A stretch of DNA of 62,709 bases from CAG-964 sp902789345 (GCA_052117325.1 JBQKJJ010000015.1); one strand, 5' to 3'. Shown: positions 52,622 to 61,963, numbered from the stretch's first letter. Made by a program: numbers and translations. The notes: generated by a model from the sequence alone, not told the origin.

Positions 52622-53920
52622 ATGAGCACACTTAAAGATAGAAACTTACATTTTGAAACAAAGCAGTTACATGTTGGACAGGAGCAGGCTGACCCTGTTA
52701 CAGACGCAAGAGCAGTACCTATATATGCTTCTACATCATATGTATTCCACAACAGCCAGCATGCAGCAGACCGTTTTGCACTGCGTGACCCGGGTAATAT
52801 TTATGGCAGACTTACAAACCCTACACAGGCTGTTTTTGAAGAAAGAATAGCTGCTCTTGAGGGCGGTACAGCCGCTTTGGCAGTTGCCTCCGGTGCCGCT
52901 GCAGTAACCTACGCCGTACAGGCTCTGACAAAAGCAGGCGACAACATTGTAGCCGCTAAAACTATTTACGGCGGTACATATAACCTGCTTGAGCATACTT
53001 TGCCAAACTACGGTGTTACAACTACATTTGTTGACCCTGACGAAGACGGTGCTTTTGAAAAGGCTATTGATGAAAATACAAAAGCACTTTATATAGAATC
53101 CCTTGGCAACCCTAACTCAAACCTAATTGACATTAAAAAGGTAGCAGACATTGCACACGCACACAATATCCCTTTGGTAGTAGACAGCACATTTGCTACA
53201 CCATATCTTCTAAGACCTTTTGAATACGGCGCAGACATTGTTGTACACTCGGCTACAAAGTTTATCGGCGGCCACGGCACAGCTATTGGCGGCGTAATTA
53301 TTGAAAGCGGCAACTTTGACTGGAAGGCTTCGGGTAAATTCCCACAGTTTGCAGAGCCTAACCCATCTTATCATGGTGCTGTATTTACAGAGGCTGCTCC
53401 GGGTGCTGCATTTGTTACATTTATAAGAGCACTGTTGTTAAGAGATACAGGCGCTACAATTTCACCATTCCACGCATTTATCTTCCTACAGGGACTTGAA
53501 ACACTGTCACTTAGAGTTGAAAGACACGCTGAAAATACCAAAAAGGTTATTGAATTTTTGGCTAACCACCCACAGGTTGAAAGCGTAAACCACCCGTCAC
53601 TGCCTACATCACCATATAAAAAGCTGTATGACCAGTACTTCCCAAATGGCGGCGGTTCTATCTTTACATTTGAAATTAAGGGCGACGAAGAAACAGCTAA
53701 AAAGTTTATTGATAATTTACAGGTATTCTCATTGCTTGCAAATGTTGCGGATGTTAAATCTCTTGCTATTCACCCGGCTTCAACTACACATTCACAGCTT
53801 ACAGAAGAAGAGCTGCTTGAGCAGGGCATTAAACCAAACACAATTCGTCTGTCTATCGGTACAGAGCATATTGACGATATTATTTATGACCTACAGGAGG
53901 CATTTGAGGCAGTTAAATAA
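52622..53920 (+). CDS. O-acetylhomoserine sulfhydrylase (MetY-type)
   Basis: A 432-residue PLP enzyme of the Cys/Met metabolism family. The N-terminus has FETKQLHVGQEQADPVTDARAVPIYASTSYVF, the PLP lysine is in VVHSATKFIGGHG (Lys ~209), and the C-terminus has ESLAIHPASTTHSQL-like KSLAIHPASTTHSQL and TIRLSIGTEHIDDI. It would make homocysteine from O-acetylhomoserine and sulfide, or cysteine from O-acetylserine. GAAAGAGGTAAATAACA precedes the start. Control by the Cys leader peptide upstream agrees with a sulfur-assimilation role. Followed by a strong terminator. Confidence 0.92.
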   Translation: MSTLKDRNLHFETKQLHVGQEQADPVTDARAVPIYASTSYVFHNSQHAADRFALRDPGNIYGRLTNPTQAVFEERIAALEGGTAALAVASGAAAVTYAVQALTKAGDNIVAAKTIYGGTYNLLEHTLPNYGVTTTFVDPDEDGAFEKAIDENTKALYIESLGNPNSNLIDIKKVADIAHAHNIPLVVDSTFATPYLLRPFEYGADIVVHSATKFIGGHGTAIGGVIIESGNFDWKASGKFPQFAEPNPSYHGAVFTEAAPGAAFVTFIRALLLRDTGATISPFHAFIFLQGLETLSLRVERHAENTKKVIEFLANHPQVESVNHPSLPTSPYKKLYDQYFPNGGGSIFTFEIKGDEETAKKFIDNLQVFSLLANVADVKSLAIHPASTTHSQLTEEELLEQGIKPNTIRLSIGTEHIDDIIYDLQEAFEAVK

Positions 53921-53980
53921 TTTTGCACATAGCCTTTGACAAAAAGAATAATTGCTGTTATATTTATAATAGTTTATTTG

Positions 53981-54015
53981 AAAACGCTGTATTATTTGTA
54001 TAATACAGCGTTTTT
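53981..54015 (+). terminator. Terminator after the sulfhydrylase
   Basis: AAAACGCTGTATTAT (53981-53995) pairs with ATAATACAGCGTTTT (54000-54014), with a further T. It separates the enzyme gene from the LysR gene. Confidence 0.93.
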
Positions 54016-54032
54016 CTAAAAGGATGAAAATT

Positions 54033-54956
54033 ATGACGCTACAGCAGATATTATATACAATTACCATAGCTGATGCAGGCTCAATGAATAAAGCGGCAGA
54101 AAAGCTGTATGTTTCACAGCCGTCGCTGACAAATTCCATTAAGGAGCTTGAAAAGGAAATAGGCATAAGCATTTTTTTGCGTACAGGCAGAGGTGCTGTT
54201 CCAACAAGCCAAGGGGCTGAATTTTTGATGTACGCCAGACAGGTATACCAGCAGTATGAGCTGTTGCTGGAAAAATACAGCGACAAGGACAAGCTGAAAA
54301 GAAAATTCGGAGTTTCCACACAGCACTATTCCTTTGCGGTAAAGGCATTTGTTGACACTGTAAACCAATTTGACACCCTTAACTTTGAATTTGCAATGCG
54401 GGAAACAAAAACCTTAGAGGTAATTACAGATGTAGCTACTTTAAAGAGTGAAATAGGTATTTTGTTTTTAAGCAATTTTAACAGAAAAATAATCACCAAA
54501 ATGCTTAACGACAACGACCTTGAGTTTCACAGGCTAATAAACTGCAACGCCTATGTTTACCTATATAGACAGCACCCTTTAGCCAAAAATAAATCAATCA
54601 GCATAGAACAGCTTTACGAATACCCTTGCTTAACCTTTGAGCAGGGCGACAATGGTTCGTTTTACTTTTCGGAAGAAATTTTAAGCGATAACGATTACCC
54701 AAGAATTATTAAAACCACCGACCGTGCTACAATGCTTAACCTTATGAAAGGGCTGAATGGTTATACTCTTTGCTCCGGTATTATTTGCGAGGAGCTAAAC
54801 GGAAACGATTTTGTAGCAGTGCCTTTTAAGGAGGACGCTTACAACAAAAACAGTGTTATGGAAATTGGCTACATAACCAAAAAGCACAGCATACAATCAC
54901 CAACGGCAGAGGTTTACATTAGAGAAATTAAAAAATATCTGCACTGTAGCGACTAG
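54033..54956 (+). CDS. LysR family regulator
   Basis: A 307-residue LysR-type regulator. HTH in residues ~1-60 (TLQQILYTITIADAGSMNKAAEKLYVSQPSLTNSIKELEKEI) and a substrate-binding domain after. I start at 54033, preceded by AAGGATGAAAATT; the ATG at 54024 is too close to its ribosome-binding site. It lies just after the MetY-type gene in the same direction and might regulate it or the SCP2 gene that follows. Effector unknown. Confidence 0.9.
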   Translation: MTLQQILYTITIADAGSMNKAAEKLYVSQPSLTNSIKELEKEIGISIFLRTGRGAVPTSQGAEFLMYARQVYQQYELLLEKYSDKDKLKRKFGVSTQHYSFAVKAFVDTVNQFDTLNFEFAMRETKTLEVITDVATLKSEIGILFLSNFNRKIITKMLNDNDLEFHRLINCNAYVYLYRQHPLAKNKSISIEQLYEYPCLTFEQGDNGSFYFSEEILSDNDYPRIIKTTDRATMLNLMKGLNGYTLCSGIICEELNGNDFVAVPFKEDAYNKNSVMEIGYITKKHSIQSPTAEVYIREIKKYLHCSD

Positions 54957-55014
54957 TCTATATTACCATACGCCATAGTAAAATAAGAAAATCGGAAATA
55001 TGAGGAATACATAT

Positions 55015-55341
55015 ATGACATTTCAGGAAATTTTTCAGGAAGCGCGCAGCAGCTTTATAAACACAGATGTAAGTAAATACAAAGAAAATATCTCGGCTCA
55101 AATAAATTTAACCGGCCCGGGAGCAGGCGTATTTTATGCCAAAATAAACAACGGCAAGCTTTCTATAGAGCCGGGCGAGTATAAAAACAGCGATGTAAAA
55201 TTCACAGTAAATTCAAATGACTTTGTAAAGCTTATACGAGGAAAAATGAACCCAATTTCAGCTTTTACTTTTGGAAAAATAAAGGCTGACGGAAATATAA
55301 GCAAGGTAATGGAGCTTGCAAAGCTAATGAGCAAAAAATAA
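55015..55341 (+). CDS. SCP2-like sterol-carrier-fold protein
   Basis: A 108-residue protein with the SCP2 fold: a helix at the N-terminus, INLTGPGAGVFYAKINNGKLSIEPGE in the beta sheet, and VNSNDFVKLIRGKMNPISAFTFGKIKADGNISKVMEL at the end, the conserved part. SCP2 proteins bind hydrophobic ligands. The ATG at 55015 follows GAGGAATACAT. It lies downstream of the LysR regulator; function in this host unknown. Confidence 0.88.
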   Translation: MTFQEIFQEARSSFINTDVSKYKENISAQINLTGPGAGVFYAKINNGKLSIEPGEYKNSDVKFTVNSNDFVKLIRGKMNPISAFTFGKIKADGNISKVMELAKLMSKK

Positions 55342-55373
55342 TATAGCACGGCAATGTAAAAAACATTCAAAAC

Positions 55374-55430
55374 AAAAAGCAAAGACACCGAAGAAATTTT
55401 CAAATTCTTAGTCGTCTTTGCTTTTTAAAA
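55374..55430 (+). terminator. Terminator after the SCP2 gene
   Basis: AAAAAGCAAAGAC (55374-55386) pairs with GTCTTTGCTTTTT (55414-55426). The loop is about 27 bases. The gap to 55583 is otherwise A/T-rich and holds no gene. Confidence 0.8.
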
Positions 55431-55582
55431 TCTATATTTACCATATACACTATTTTGATTACTATTTCAACAAAGTTTATTATTAGTAAACTTTGTTAAC
55501 ACTGTTTCCCTTGTTTTATGAGGATTTTTACATATATGTAGCTAATGCGTAGCAACCATATAAATAGGGGAGCTTATAAAAA

Positions 55583-56080
55583 TTATTCAGAGACTGAAAT
55601 TGCCTCCAGCTGATACTCTATAGTTCTTTTAGCTATATCTCCGTCATTAACTACCATATTTTCTAAATATGCCGTTGCACTGCTAAAGCCGTTAAGGTGA
55701 GATTTACATATCCAATACAGCCACTTAGGATTTTTGTGCTTGCCTTGCAAAAGCAAACAGCCCAATGCGTATTGAGATTCAGCATGATTATTAATTGCAG
55801 CCATAGTATAGTAGCTTATTGATTTTTCTTCATCCTTAACAGTGTAGTTTCCGTTTTCATAAAAAAGCCCCAGCATATACTGTGCCTCTACATTGTTGCA
55901 TTCAACCGCCGCTTTATCAAGATATTTTAGTCCCAACTGCACATTAGGCTGTATTCCGCCGTCGCCGTACAGAAATGCGAAGCCTATCCGTTGTGTCAGT
56001 TCAGTATTACCGTCCTTTTCTTCTTGAATCCACTGTGAAAGCAACTGCGGCGTTATATTATCTTTTTCATAATTATTCAA
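55583..56080 (-). CDS. Sel1-repeat protein
   Basis: A 165-residue protein with at least three Sel1-like repeats (GFAFLYGDGGIQPNVQLGLKYLDKAAV, AQYMLGLFYENGNYTVKDEEKSISYYTMAA, SQYALGCLLLQGK). Sel1 repeats form an alpha solenoid that mediates protein-protein contact. There is no signal peptide, so it is cytoplasmic. It is divergent from the XRE regulator gene, 300 bases away, and could be under its control. Specific partner unknown. Confidence 0.85.
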   Translation of the reverse strand: MNNYEKDNITPQLLSQWIQEEKDGNTELTQRIGFAFLYGDGGIQPNVQLGLKYLDKAAVECNNVEAQYMLGLFYENGNYTVKDEEKSISYYTMAAINNHAESQYALGCLLLQGKHKNPKWLYWICKSHLNGFSSATAYLENMVVNDGDIAKRTIEYQLEAISVSE

Positions 56081-56260
56081 ATACTATTACCTCCATTATG
56101 CTTTAAGCATAAGCAAAATAAACACATTATAAAAGTCAAATGCTTTTACCCTTACCATATAACCAATGTACAACAACTGCCAAAAGTTCTACAAAAATAA
56201 TCAACCCATAAATCATTCTCTACCAGAACATTTTATCAAACAGGCTTTTCATAATCAATA

Positions 56261-56354
56261 TGTGACAAGCAGTGTGACAGCAAATTTTTAATTTTGTCAC
56301 TTTGCTTAAAAAATGTAAATAATTGTTGAAACAAACGGTTTTTTGTGCTATAAT
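56261..56354 (+). promoter_or_regulatory. Promoter and GTGACA sites of the XRE gene
   Basis: TTGAAA (56326-56331) and TATAAT (56349-56354), 17 bases apart. Upstream are two tandem GTGACA half-sites (56262-56267, 56274-56279) and an opposing TTGTCAC (56294-56300). They share the half-site with the twin operators at 38.1 kb and lie in a position where an autoregulator might bind. Confidence 0.7.
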
Positions 56355-56386
56355 GGCGGTAAATTAGCTATTTATGGGGGTTAAAA

Positions 56387-57865
56387 TTGATTATGTCGGA
56401 CTTTAGTGCCTATTTAAACGAAATATTAGAATACTCTACAAAAACAAAATATGCCCTTGCAACCGAAATGGGCTTAAACAGAACTACATTTACAAAATAC
56501 TTAAACGGTCAGCGTTCCATGAGTAAGGAGGTCTTTTTTCAGCTTGTAGAAAAGCTCCGGCTTACAGCTTCTCAAAAGAAAAAGCTGACCGAGCTTTTTA
56601 ATAAGGACATTTGCGGCGAATACTGGAACGACTTTCAGTATACCAAGGAAAGCCTTACAAACTACGGTACTATAACATATCTTGAAAAATTTTCCTCACT
56701 ATATAATAAGCTGGCTGTTAATGTGATAAACAGACCGGTTAAGGCGGGATATTACCAAAATAAAATCTTAATAACAAACATTATAAAGCAGATAATCAAT
56801 ATAGAAACACAAGCGGCGTCACCTTTAATTTATTGTTATTTTAATTTTCAGAGCAACGAGCTTGTGGATTTTCTGGAACAAAATTATATGGTATACAGAA
56901 GTAAAATAGATATGAAAAGTCATATTCTTTTTTCGCTGAGAAAATCTGACCAACACAATAACTTTATGAAGCTTATGCGTATGGTTCCCCTTATGTTCAG
57001 CAACTACAGTGTATACTACAGCTTTTCCGAAACCGACAGTGTAAACCTGTCTGTTATGTACCCATATTATATTATTACCAGCACATATGTTGTGCTGATT
57101 TCTGACGACTTTAACAGCGCCTTGGTTCAGTCGGATGAAAATGTTGTATCTGCGTATATTGACCGCTTCAGCCAAAACATATGCAACTGTAACAGCTTTA
57201 AGTGCAGAGAAATAAATACTGTTGAAGTACCGGACATTGTCTGCTCACTTATGCAGGAGCAAGCAAAGCAGTATTATATGAATTGTATTACCGGTAGCTT
57301 TTGTGTAGCACCGTTTTTGACTGCGGGGCATTATAACTATATATTTAGTGATTTGGATATATCTGCCGAACAAAAGAATAACATAATTACTCTAAGCCTT
57401 TCGGCATACAATTATTTTCTGCAAAACCCAAAGACCATTATATGCGCTCCGGCAGAATCTCTTGTTGAGTTTGTAAAAACAGGCGAGGAGTCTCCTATTA
57501 CAGATACCTTTGGCAAGCCCCTGCTTTTAGATGACCGTATTTATTTACTTGAAAAGGTGCGGACTTTTATTGAAAACGGCGGTAAGTACTTTTTATATAA
57601 CGGCGCCGATTTTCCCCACAACCGTATGAACATTAACCTTTTCTCTGATTATGATGTTGTTTTTTACTACAATGACAAAGAAAAAAACAAGGGCAATATG
57701 TTTCTTCTCAGCGTTCCCAACGGACTGCTTGAGGAATTGTCTAAATTTATTACATATTTTCAAAAGTCTTGCTATGTTTTAACTGCAGAACAGACAATAA
57801 AGGAAATTGATAAGGCTATTGAATATGGAATGGACCTAAAAAATTCGGAAAACAGCGGCAATTAA
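56387..57865 (+). CDS. Large XRE-type regulator of unknown family
   Basis: A 492-residue protein. Residues ~5-65 form an HTH (YLNEILEYSTKTKYALATEMGLNRTTFTKYLNGQR). The remaining ~425 residues are soluble and mixed alpha/beta, not a known domain to me. A TTG at 56387 (six bases after GGGGG) or an ATG at 56393 is the start. The large C-terminal half might be a sensor. It has its own promoter flanked by GTGACA/TGTCAC sites and may also act on the 38.1-kb pair of operators that have the same half-sites. Confidence 0.68.
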   Translation: MIMSDFSAYLNEILEYSTKTKYALATEMGLNRTTFTKYLNGQRSMSKEVFFQLVEKLRLTASQKKKLTELFNKDICGEYWNDFQYTKESLTNYGTITYLEKFSSLYNKLAVNVINRPVKAGYYQNKILITNIIKQIINIETQAASPLIYCYFNFQSNELVDFLEQNYMVYRSKIDMKSHILFSLRKSDQHNNFMKLMRMVPLMFSNYSVYYSFSETDSVNLSVMYPYYIITSTYVVLISDDFNSALVQSDENVVSAYIDRFSQNICNCNSFKCREINTVEVPDIVCSLMQEQAKQYYMNCITGSFCVAPFLTAGHYNYIFSDLDISAEQKNNIITLSLSAYNYFLQNPKTIICAPAESLVEFVKTGEESPITDTFGKPLLLDDRIYLLEKVRTFIENGGKYFLYNGADFPHNRMNINLFSDYDVVFYYNDKEKNKGNMFLLSVPNGLLEELSKFITYFQKSCYVLTAEQTIKEIDKAIEYGMDLKNSENSGN

Positions 57866-57990
57866 TACTTTTGTCTAAAATTTTAAATATGCCTCTCTCC
57901 CACCGGCCTGCCCTGTTCTGATAACAAGTAATTCTTTCTGTAACCTTATGTTATAATAAAATAAATTTTTAAGCTAACGGTGGTGATTTG

Positions 57991-58896
57991 ATGTATAATC
58001 CGCAAATTGAAACATTTATAAAGGTTGCAGACGCAGACAGCTTTAATAAGGCAGCAAACGAGTTATATATCACTCCAACTGCTGTTATTAAACAAATAAA
58101 TTTACTTGAAAGCTCTTTGGGGTTAGTATTATTTGAACGAACTCACAGAGGCCTTGTATTGACAAGCGCAGGGAAGTCACTGTATCAGGATTCAAAATAC
58201 ATAATTAATTACTGCAAAGATTCCGTTGTCAGAGCAAAAAATGCAATGTCACAGGGTGAGAAAGTCATTCGCATAGGCTCATCCCCCACAACACCGGCAC
58301 AACTGCTTATGCAGTTATGGCCTGAAATTCAGGCGCAGTGTCCTGATATAAAATTTGAAATAGTCCCTTTTGAAAACACACCTGAAAATGCTAAGGAAAT
58401 CCTTGCAAACCTAGGCAAAAATATTGATATTGTCGGCGGTATATTTGACGATACTATGCTTAATTTAAGAAAATGCAAAGGTCTTAAACTGTCGCGAGAG
58501 CCTTTTTGCTGTGCGGTATCTATTCATCATAAACTTGCAAATAAGGACATTTTACAGATCAGCGACCTATACGGAGAAAACCTAATGCTAATGCACCGTG
58601 GCTGGAGCAATTATGTTGACCAACTGCGTGATGACATATGGCAAAATCACAGTCAGATTAATATTGTGGATTTTGATTTTTACGATATGAACATTTTTAA
58701 TAAATGTGAAAACAGCAACGCTGTTCTTCTTGCCATTCCGGGGTGGGCAAATGTCCATCCATTATTAAAGGTTATTCCTGTGGAGTGGGAATACAGTATC
58801 CCCTATGGTTTGTTATATTCTCCAACCCCAAGCGAAAATGTTAAACGGGTTTTACAGGCCGCAGAAAATACAGTTGAAACTAAAAAAGTGTTATAA
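57991..58896 (+). CDS. LysR family regulator
   Basis: A 301-residue LysR-type regulator. HTH in residues ~1-60 (ETFIKVADADSFNKAANELYITPTAVIKQINLLE), followed by the effector domain (RIGSSPTTPAQLLMQLWPEI...). GGTGGTGATTTG precedes the ATG at 57991. There is a TATAAT at 57952-57957. No coupled gene follows, and a terminator at 59.0 kb ends the unit. Target unknown. Confidence 0.9.
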   Translation: MYNPQIETFIKVADADSFNKAANELYITPTAVIKQINLLESSLGLVLFERTHRGLVLTSAGKSLYQDSKYIINYCKDSVVRAKNAMSQGEKVIRIGSSPTTPAQLLMQLWPEIQAQCPDIKFEIVPFENTPENAKEILANLGKNIDIVGGIFDDTMLNLRKCKGLKLSREPFCCAVSIHHKLANKDILQISDLYGENLMLMHRGWSNYVDQLRDDIWQNHSQINIVDFDFYDMNIFNKCENSNAVLLAIPGWANVHPLLKVIPVEWEYSIPYGLLYSPTPSENVKRVLQAAENTVETKKVL

Positions 58897-59009
58897 CCTA
58901 TAGGTATATACTGATAAACAAAACGAGACTTCCTTTGCTAACACCACATAAGGCAGTAACTTAAAAATTATAGTAATACAACTTTATAGGGCATAGTAAA
59001 GAAGAGATT

Positions 59010-59042
59010 AAGGCTTTGACTGTAGAAGGTCAGAGCCTTTTT
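59010..59042 (+). terminator. Terminator before the TnpV remnant
   Basis: AAGGCTTTGAC (59010-59020) pairs with GTCAGAGCCTT (59029-59039), followed by T. It stands between the second LysR gene and the mobile-element genes. Confidence 0.85.
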
Positions 59043-59115
59043 CTATGTTTTGAAAATCCGCACATTCGCAATTTAAAAATCAGCCGAGTAGAATATAGTC
59101 AAGGAGGGATTTGCA

Positions 59116-59301
59116 ATGAGAACTATCAAATACCACCTTGTACTGACCGATAACGAATACAGTTTAATTATCAATTCACTAAATAACCTGAGAAATGACT
59201 TAATCGCGCAGGGCAGATATACCGATGCAGTCGATGATGTGCTTGTGGAGTTTATCGGTGCAAAGAAAAAGAATTTCAAAATAATTTATCAGGAGGGCTG
59301 A
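59116..59301 (+). CDS. Small mobile-element protein
   Basis: A 61-residue soluble protein of a kind frequently found beside TnpV in clostridial transposons (HLVLTDNEYSLIINSLNNLRNDLIAQGRYTDAVDDVLVEFIGAKKK). Helical, charged, no known function. TCAAGGAGGGATTTGCA gives a strong start. It precedes TnpV by two bases. Confidence 0.65.
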   Translation: MRTIKYHLVLTDNEYSLIINSLNNLRNDLIAQGRYTDAVDDVLVEFIGAKKKNFKIIYQEG

Positions 59302-59303
59302 CC

Positions 59304-59654
59304 ATGAATGTGCAGTATGAACAGCAAGGCAATTATCTTATTCCTTGCATAAGAACCAAGGAGCAAGAAGAAATACATTTTGGCGTGTGGGCAAACCGTC
59401 ACAGGCGATACCTAAAGCAGAGCCATAAGGTGCGATATTATAATCTTCTGACGAGCGAAAGACTCTATGATTATCTTGACGGTGTCGAGTATCAAGCAGA
59501 AAATTTATTTGAACAGACAGTGAAATCACTTGCCGAAAAAGAGCAAGTTACAGAAAAACTCAAAGCAGGAAATATAATGTTGTGGGTGCGAAAGATGAAT
59601 AATATTCGCAACCGAGCAACAGAAATCGTTAATGAACAAGTAATTTATAGATAA
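59304..59654 (+). CDS. tnpV: Transposon-encoded protein TnpV
   Basis: A 116-residue protein of the TnpV family of Tn4451-type elements. The conserved core FGVWANRHRRYLKQSHKVRYYNLLTSERLYDYLD is at ~residues 29-62 and the C-terminus has LWVRKMNNIRNRATEIV. No recombinase gene is near, so this is an isolated remnant or the right edge of another element. Its partner genes tnpW and tnpX are 56 kb to the left. AGGAGGGCTGACC precedes the start. Confidence 0.88.
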   Translation: MNVQYEQQGNYLIPCIRTKEQEEIHFGVWANRHRRYLKQSHKVRYYNLLTSERLYDYLDGVEYQAENLFEQTVKSLAEKEQVTEKLKAGNIMLWVRKMNNIRNRATEIVNEQVIYR

Positions 59655-59977
59655 GAAAAAGGCACAACTTACAGAGAAAAATACCGTAGGCTGTGCTTTA
59701 ATTTTATTTGTTTGATTAAAATGCATAATCTTAGCGAGCAGACCATTTGATTATCCAAATGGTAAAATGCTCATTAGGGACACCCTAAGACCTGAATACT
59801 ATAACTAATTATGGTGTTGTGATAATGTATTTTCTGAAGTGCCAAATGGTCATTGTTATTTCATCGCCATTTTCATACATGATAAATTTCTAAGCAACGT
59901 GTAGAATATCCTTCCTATCGTACAAACTCTGCAATCGGCTCCATCAAACCCTCGATATATCAAATTCCCCTTAATTT
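59655..59977. other. Intergenic, no gene, small hairpin
   Basis: No gene was found in these 323 bases. ACCATTTG (59742-59749) pairs with CAAATGGT (59756-59763), extended by GAGCA/TGCTC, and a further CCAAATGG lies near 59843. The region separates TnpV from the convergent TetR gene and may be a transposon end. Confidence 0.4.
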
Positions 59978-60523
59978 TTATCTGATTCCATATTCATTTA
60001 CTAGCAGATTAAATATGTATTCTTCACTTTCGTTGCAGTTATTTTCTATCCACTTTTTTAATATCGCATTTATACCGCCTCTAAAAAATGCAAGATGGTA
60101 CTCTGCGTCTCTATTGTTTCCGCCAAAACGCTTGTCTATCACTCCTTTCTTGTAATCTAAAACATCGCCCAACAGTATCTCATCAGATATTTGTATCACG
60201 TTGCCTAATGCACAGTATCTTGCATAAAAATTCCTGTTTTCTTTTATGAACTGAAGAATCTCAATAAACATCTGTTTTCTTGAAATTCGCAATTTACCCC
60301 TAATGATTTCTACCATACAAACTTCATAATCTTGTTCGGTTTTTTCCAATACATCATATACATCCAAAAAATGCTCATAGAATGTACTTCTGTTAATGCC
60401 TACATTTCTGCAGATTTCTGCTACTGTGATTTTCCTAAGTTCTTTCGTATTCAAAAAATCCAGAACTGTCTCAAGTATCTCACTATGAGTTTTTTGATAT
60501 TTTAGATTGCCTTTTTTGTTCAT
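59978..60523 (-). CDS. TetR family repressor
   Basis: A 181-residue TetR-type repressor. HTH at residues ~15-60 (ILETVLDFLNTKELRKITVAEICRNVGINRSTFYEHFLDVYDVL). The C-terminal domain is helical and binds an unknown ligand. Divergent from the MATE gene; the palindrome CAACAACTGTTGTTG in the shared promoter region is a likely operator. It belongs to an adjacent regulator-efflux pair. Confidence 0.92.
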   Translation of the reverse strand: MNKKGNLKYQKTHSEILETVLDFLNTKELRKITVAEICRNVGINRSTFYEHFLDVYDVLEKTEQDYEVCMVEIIRGKLRISRKQMFIEILQFIKENRNFYARYCALGNVIQISDEILLGDVLDYKKGVIDKRFGGNNRDAEYHLAFFRGGINAILKKWIENNCNESEEYIFNLLVNEYGIR

Positions 60524-60566
60524 AATCTAATCCCCTTTAATCCAACAGATGTATCATAATTGATGG

Positions 60567-60627
60567 TTGATATTTTCACCACAAATTATTATACTATAAA
60601 GAGGAAAAAATACAACAACTGTTGTTG
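60567..60627 (+). promoter_or_regulatory. MATE promoter with TetR operator
   Basis: TTGATA (60567-60572) and TATACT (60590-60595) are 17 bases apart. A perfect 7-1-7 palindrome, CAACAACTGTTGTTG (60613-60627), follows at the transcription start and before the GAGGTG ribosome-binding site, a place where TetR binding would block expression. Confidence 0.8.
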
Positions 60628-60643
60628 AAATGAGGTGTCTAAA

Positions 60644-61963
60644 ATGGATCATAATAAAAACTTTTTAACAGAAACATCAGTATGGAAATTGATTGCCAAG
60701 CTATCCATTCCTACAGTTATCATCACGTTAGTTATGGCGATTTATAATATGGCTGACATTTTCTTTATTGGTAAAACCGGCAATGCTGATTTCGTTAATG
60801 CGATTTCTGTTTGTATGCCGGTATTCACAATCGTACAGGCTTTTGGCACTCTTATTGGTGCTGGTGGCTGCACAGCAATTTCTATTGCATTGGGCAGACA
60901 GGAAAATCACCGTACTAAAAGTATCTCTGCTTTTTGCTTTTGGCTAAGTCTTGCTCTTGGAGTTGTGCTCACACTTTTTATAAATATTTTTGCCGACAGC
61001 TTCGTAACTTTGCTTGGTGCTACAGCTTCTTACAAACCTTATGCCATAACATATCTGAAAATCATCGGATCCGGTTCCACTGTCATGCTATTTTCTAATG
61101 CTTTTGTAAATATTCTTCGTGCAGATGGTTCTGTAAAAGAATCTATGGCGGCAAATTTATCCGGTACATTTCTTAATATCATTCTCGACCCTATTTTAAT
61201 CTTAGGATTTAATATGGGCGTCGCCGGTGCAGCAGTTGCCACCGTGCTCGGAAATGCACTATCACTTATCATTATCCTAAAAGTTTATAAGAAAAAGTCA
61301 GATATTTTATCTTTTAATGTGAAACACCTGTCCTTCCGTACAGATAACTCCGTAAAAATTCTTGCATTAGGTATGCCTCTTGCAATTGGCACTCTCTTTA
61401 TGAGCTTTTCCTATATGATTATGAATAATCTCTTGAAAGCCTATGATGCCAATGCCCAAGGTGCTTTTGGAATCTGTCGTACAATTATGCTCTTGTCTAC
61501 TATGATACAAATGGGTATATGCATGGGAGTGCAACCTGCTATATCTTATAATTTCGGAGCAAAAAACATGCAGCGAGTAAAGGAGATTATACTTAAAACA
61601 GGGATTGTTACTGCTTCATTCGGAGGAATTTTATCTCTTGTTGTTATTTCGTTTAGACGTACTATATTGTCTGCCTTTATAAACAATCAATCTGTTTTAT
61701 CCTATGCTGACAGAATGATCGTAGGCTGTCTATGTACAGCGGCAGTCTACGGAGTTTTCCAGATATCCGTAACAGCTCTCCAAGCTTTAGAAAAGCCCAT
61801 GCAAAGTACGTTTATAACTATTATGCGACAAGGCATAATTCTAATCCCTGCTATGCTAATACTAAACACTATATTGAAGTTTGATGGACTTATCTATTCT
61901 TTTGCTGTAACAGATATAATTGCCGCACTCTGCGGATTGATACTACTGAAAAAGCAACTTTGA
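60644..61963 (+). CDS. MATE family efflux transporter
   Basis: A 439-residue, 12-helix multidrug and toxin extrusion pump. The N-terminus (SVWKLIAKLSIPTVIITLVMAIYNMADIFFIG) and VNILRADGSVKESMAANLSGTFLNIILDPILI are typical. It exports cationic or other drugs with a sodium or proton gradient. I start at 60644, with GAGGTGTCTAAA upstream. Probably repressed by the divergent TetR. Confidence 0.94.
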   Translation: MDHNKNFLTETSVWKLIAKLSIPTVIITLVMAIYNMADIFFIGKTGNADFVNAISVCMPVFTIVQAFGTLIGAGGCTAISIALGRQENHRTKSISAFCFWLSLALGVVLTLFINIFADSFVTLLGATASYKPYAITYLKIIGSGSTVMLFSNAFVNILRADGSVKESMAANLSGTFLNIILDPILILGFNMGVAGAAVATVLGNALSLIIILKVYKKKSDILSFNVKHLSFRTDNSVKILALGMPLAIGTLFMSFSYMIMNNLLKAYDANAQGAFGICRTIMLLSTMIQMGICMGVQPAISYNFGAKNMQRVKEIILKTGIVTASFGGILSLVVISFRRTILSAFINNQSVLSYADRMIVGCLCTAAVYGVFQISVTALQALEKPMQSTFITIMRQGIILIPAMLILNTILKFDGLIYSFAVTDIIAALCGLILLKKQL

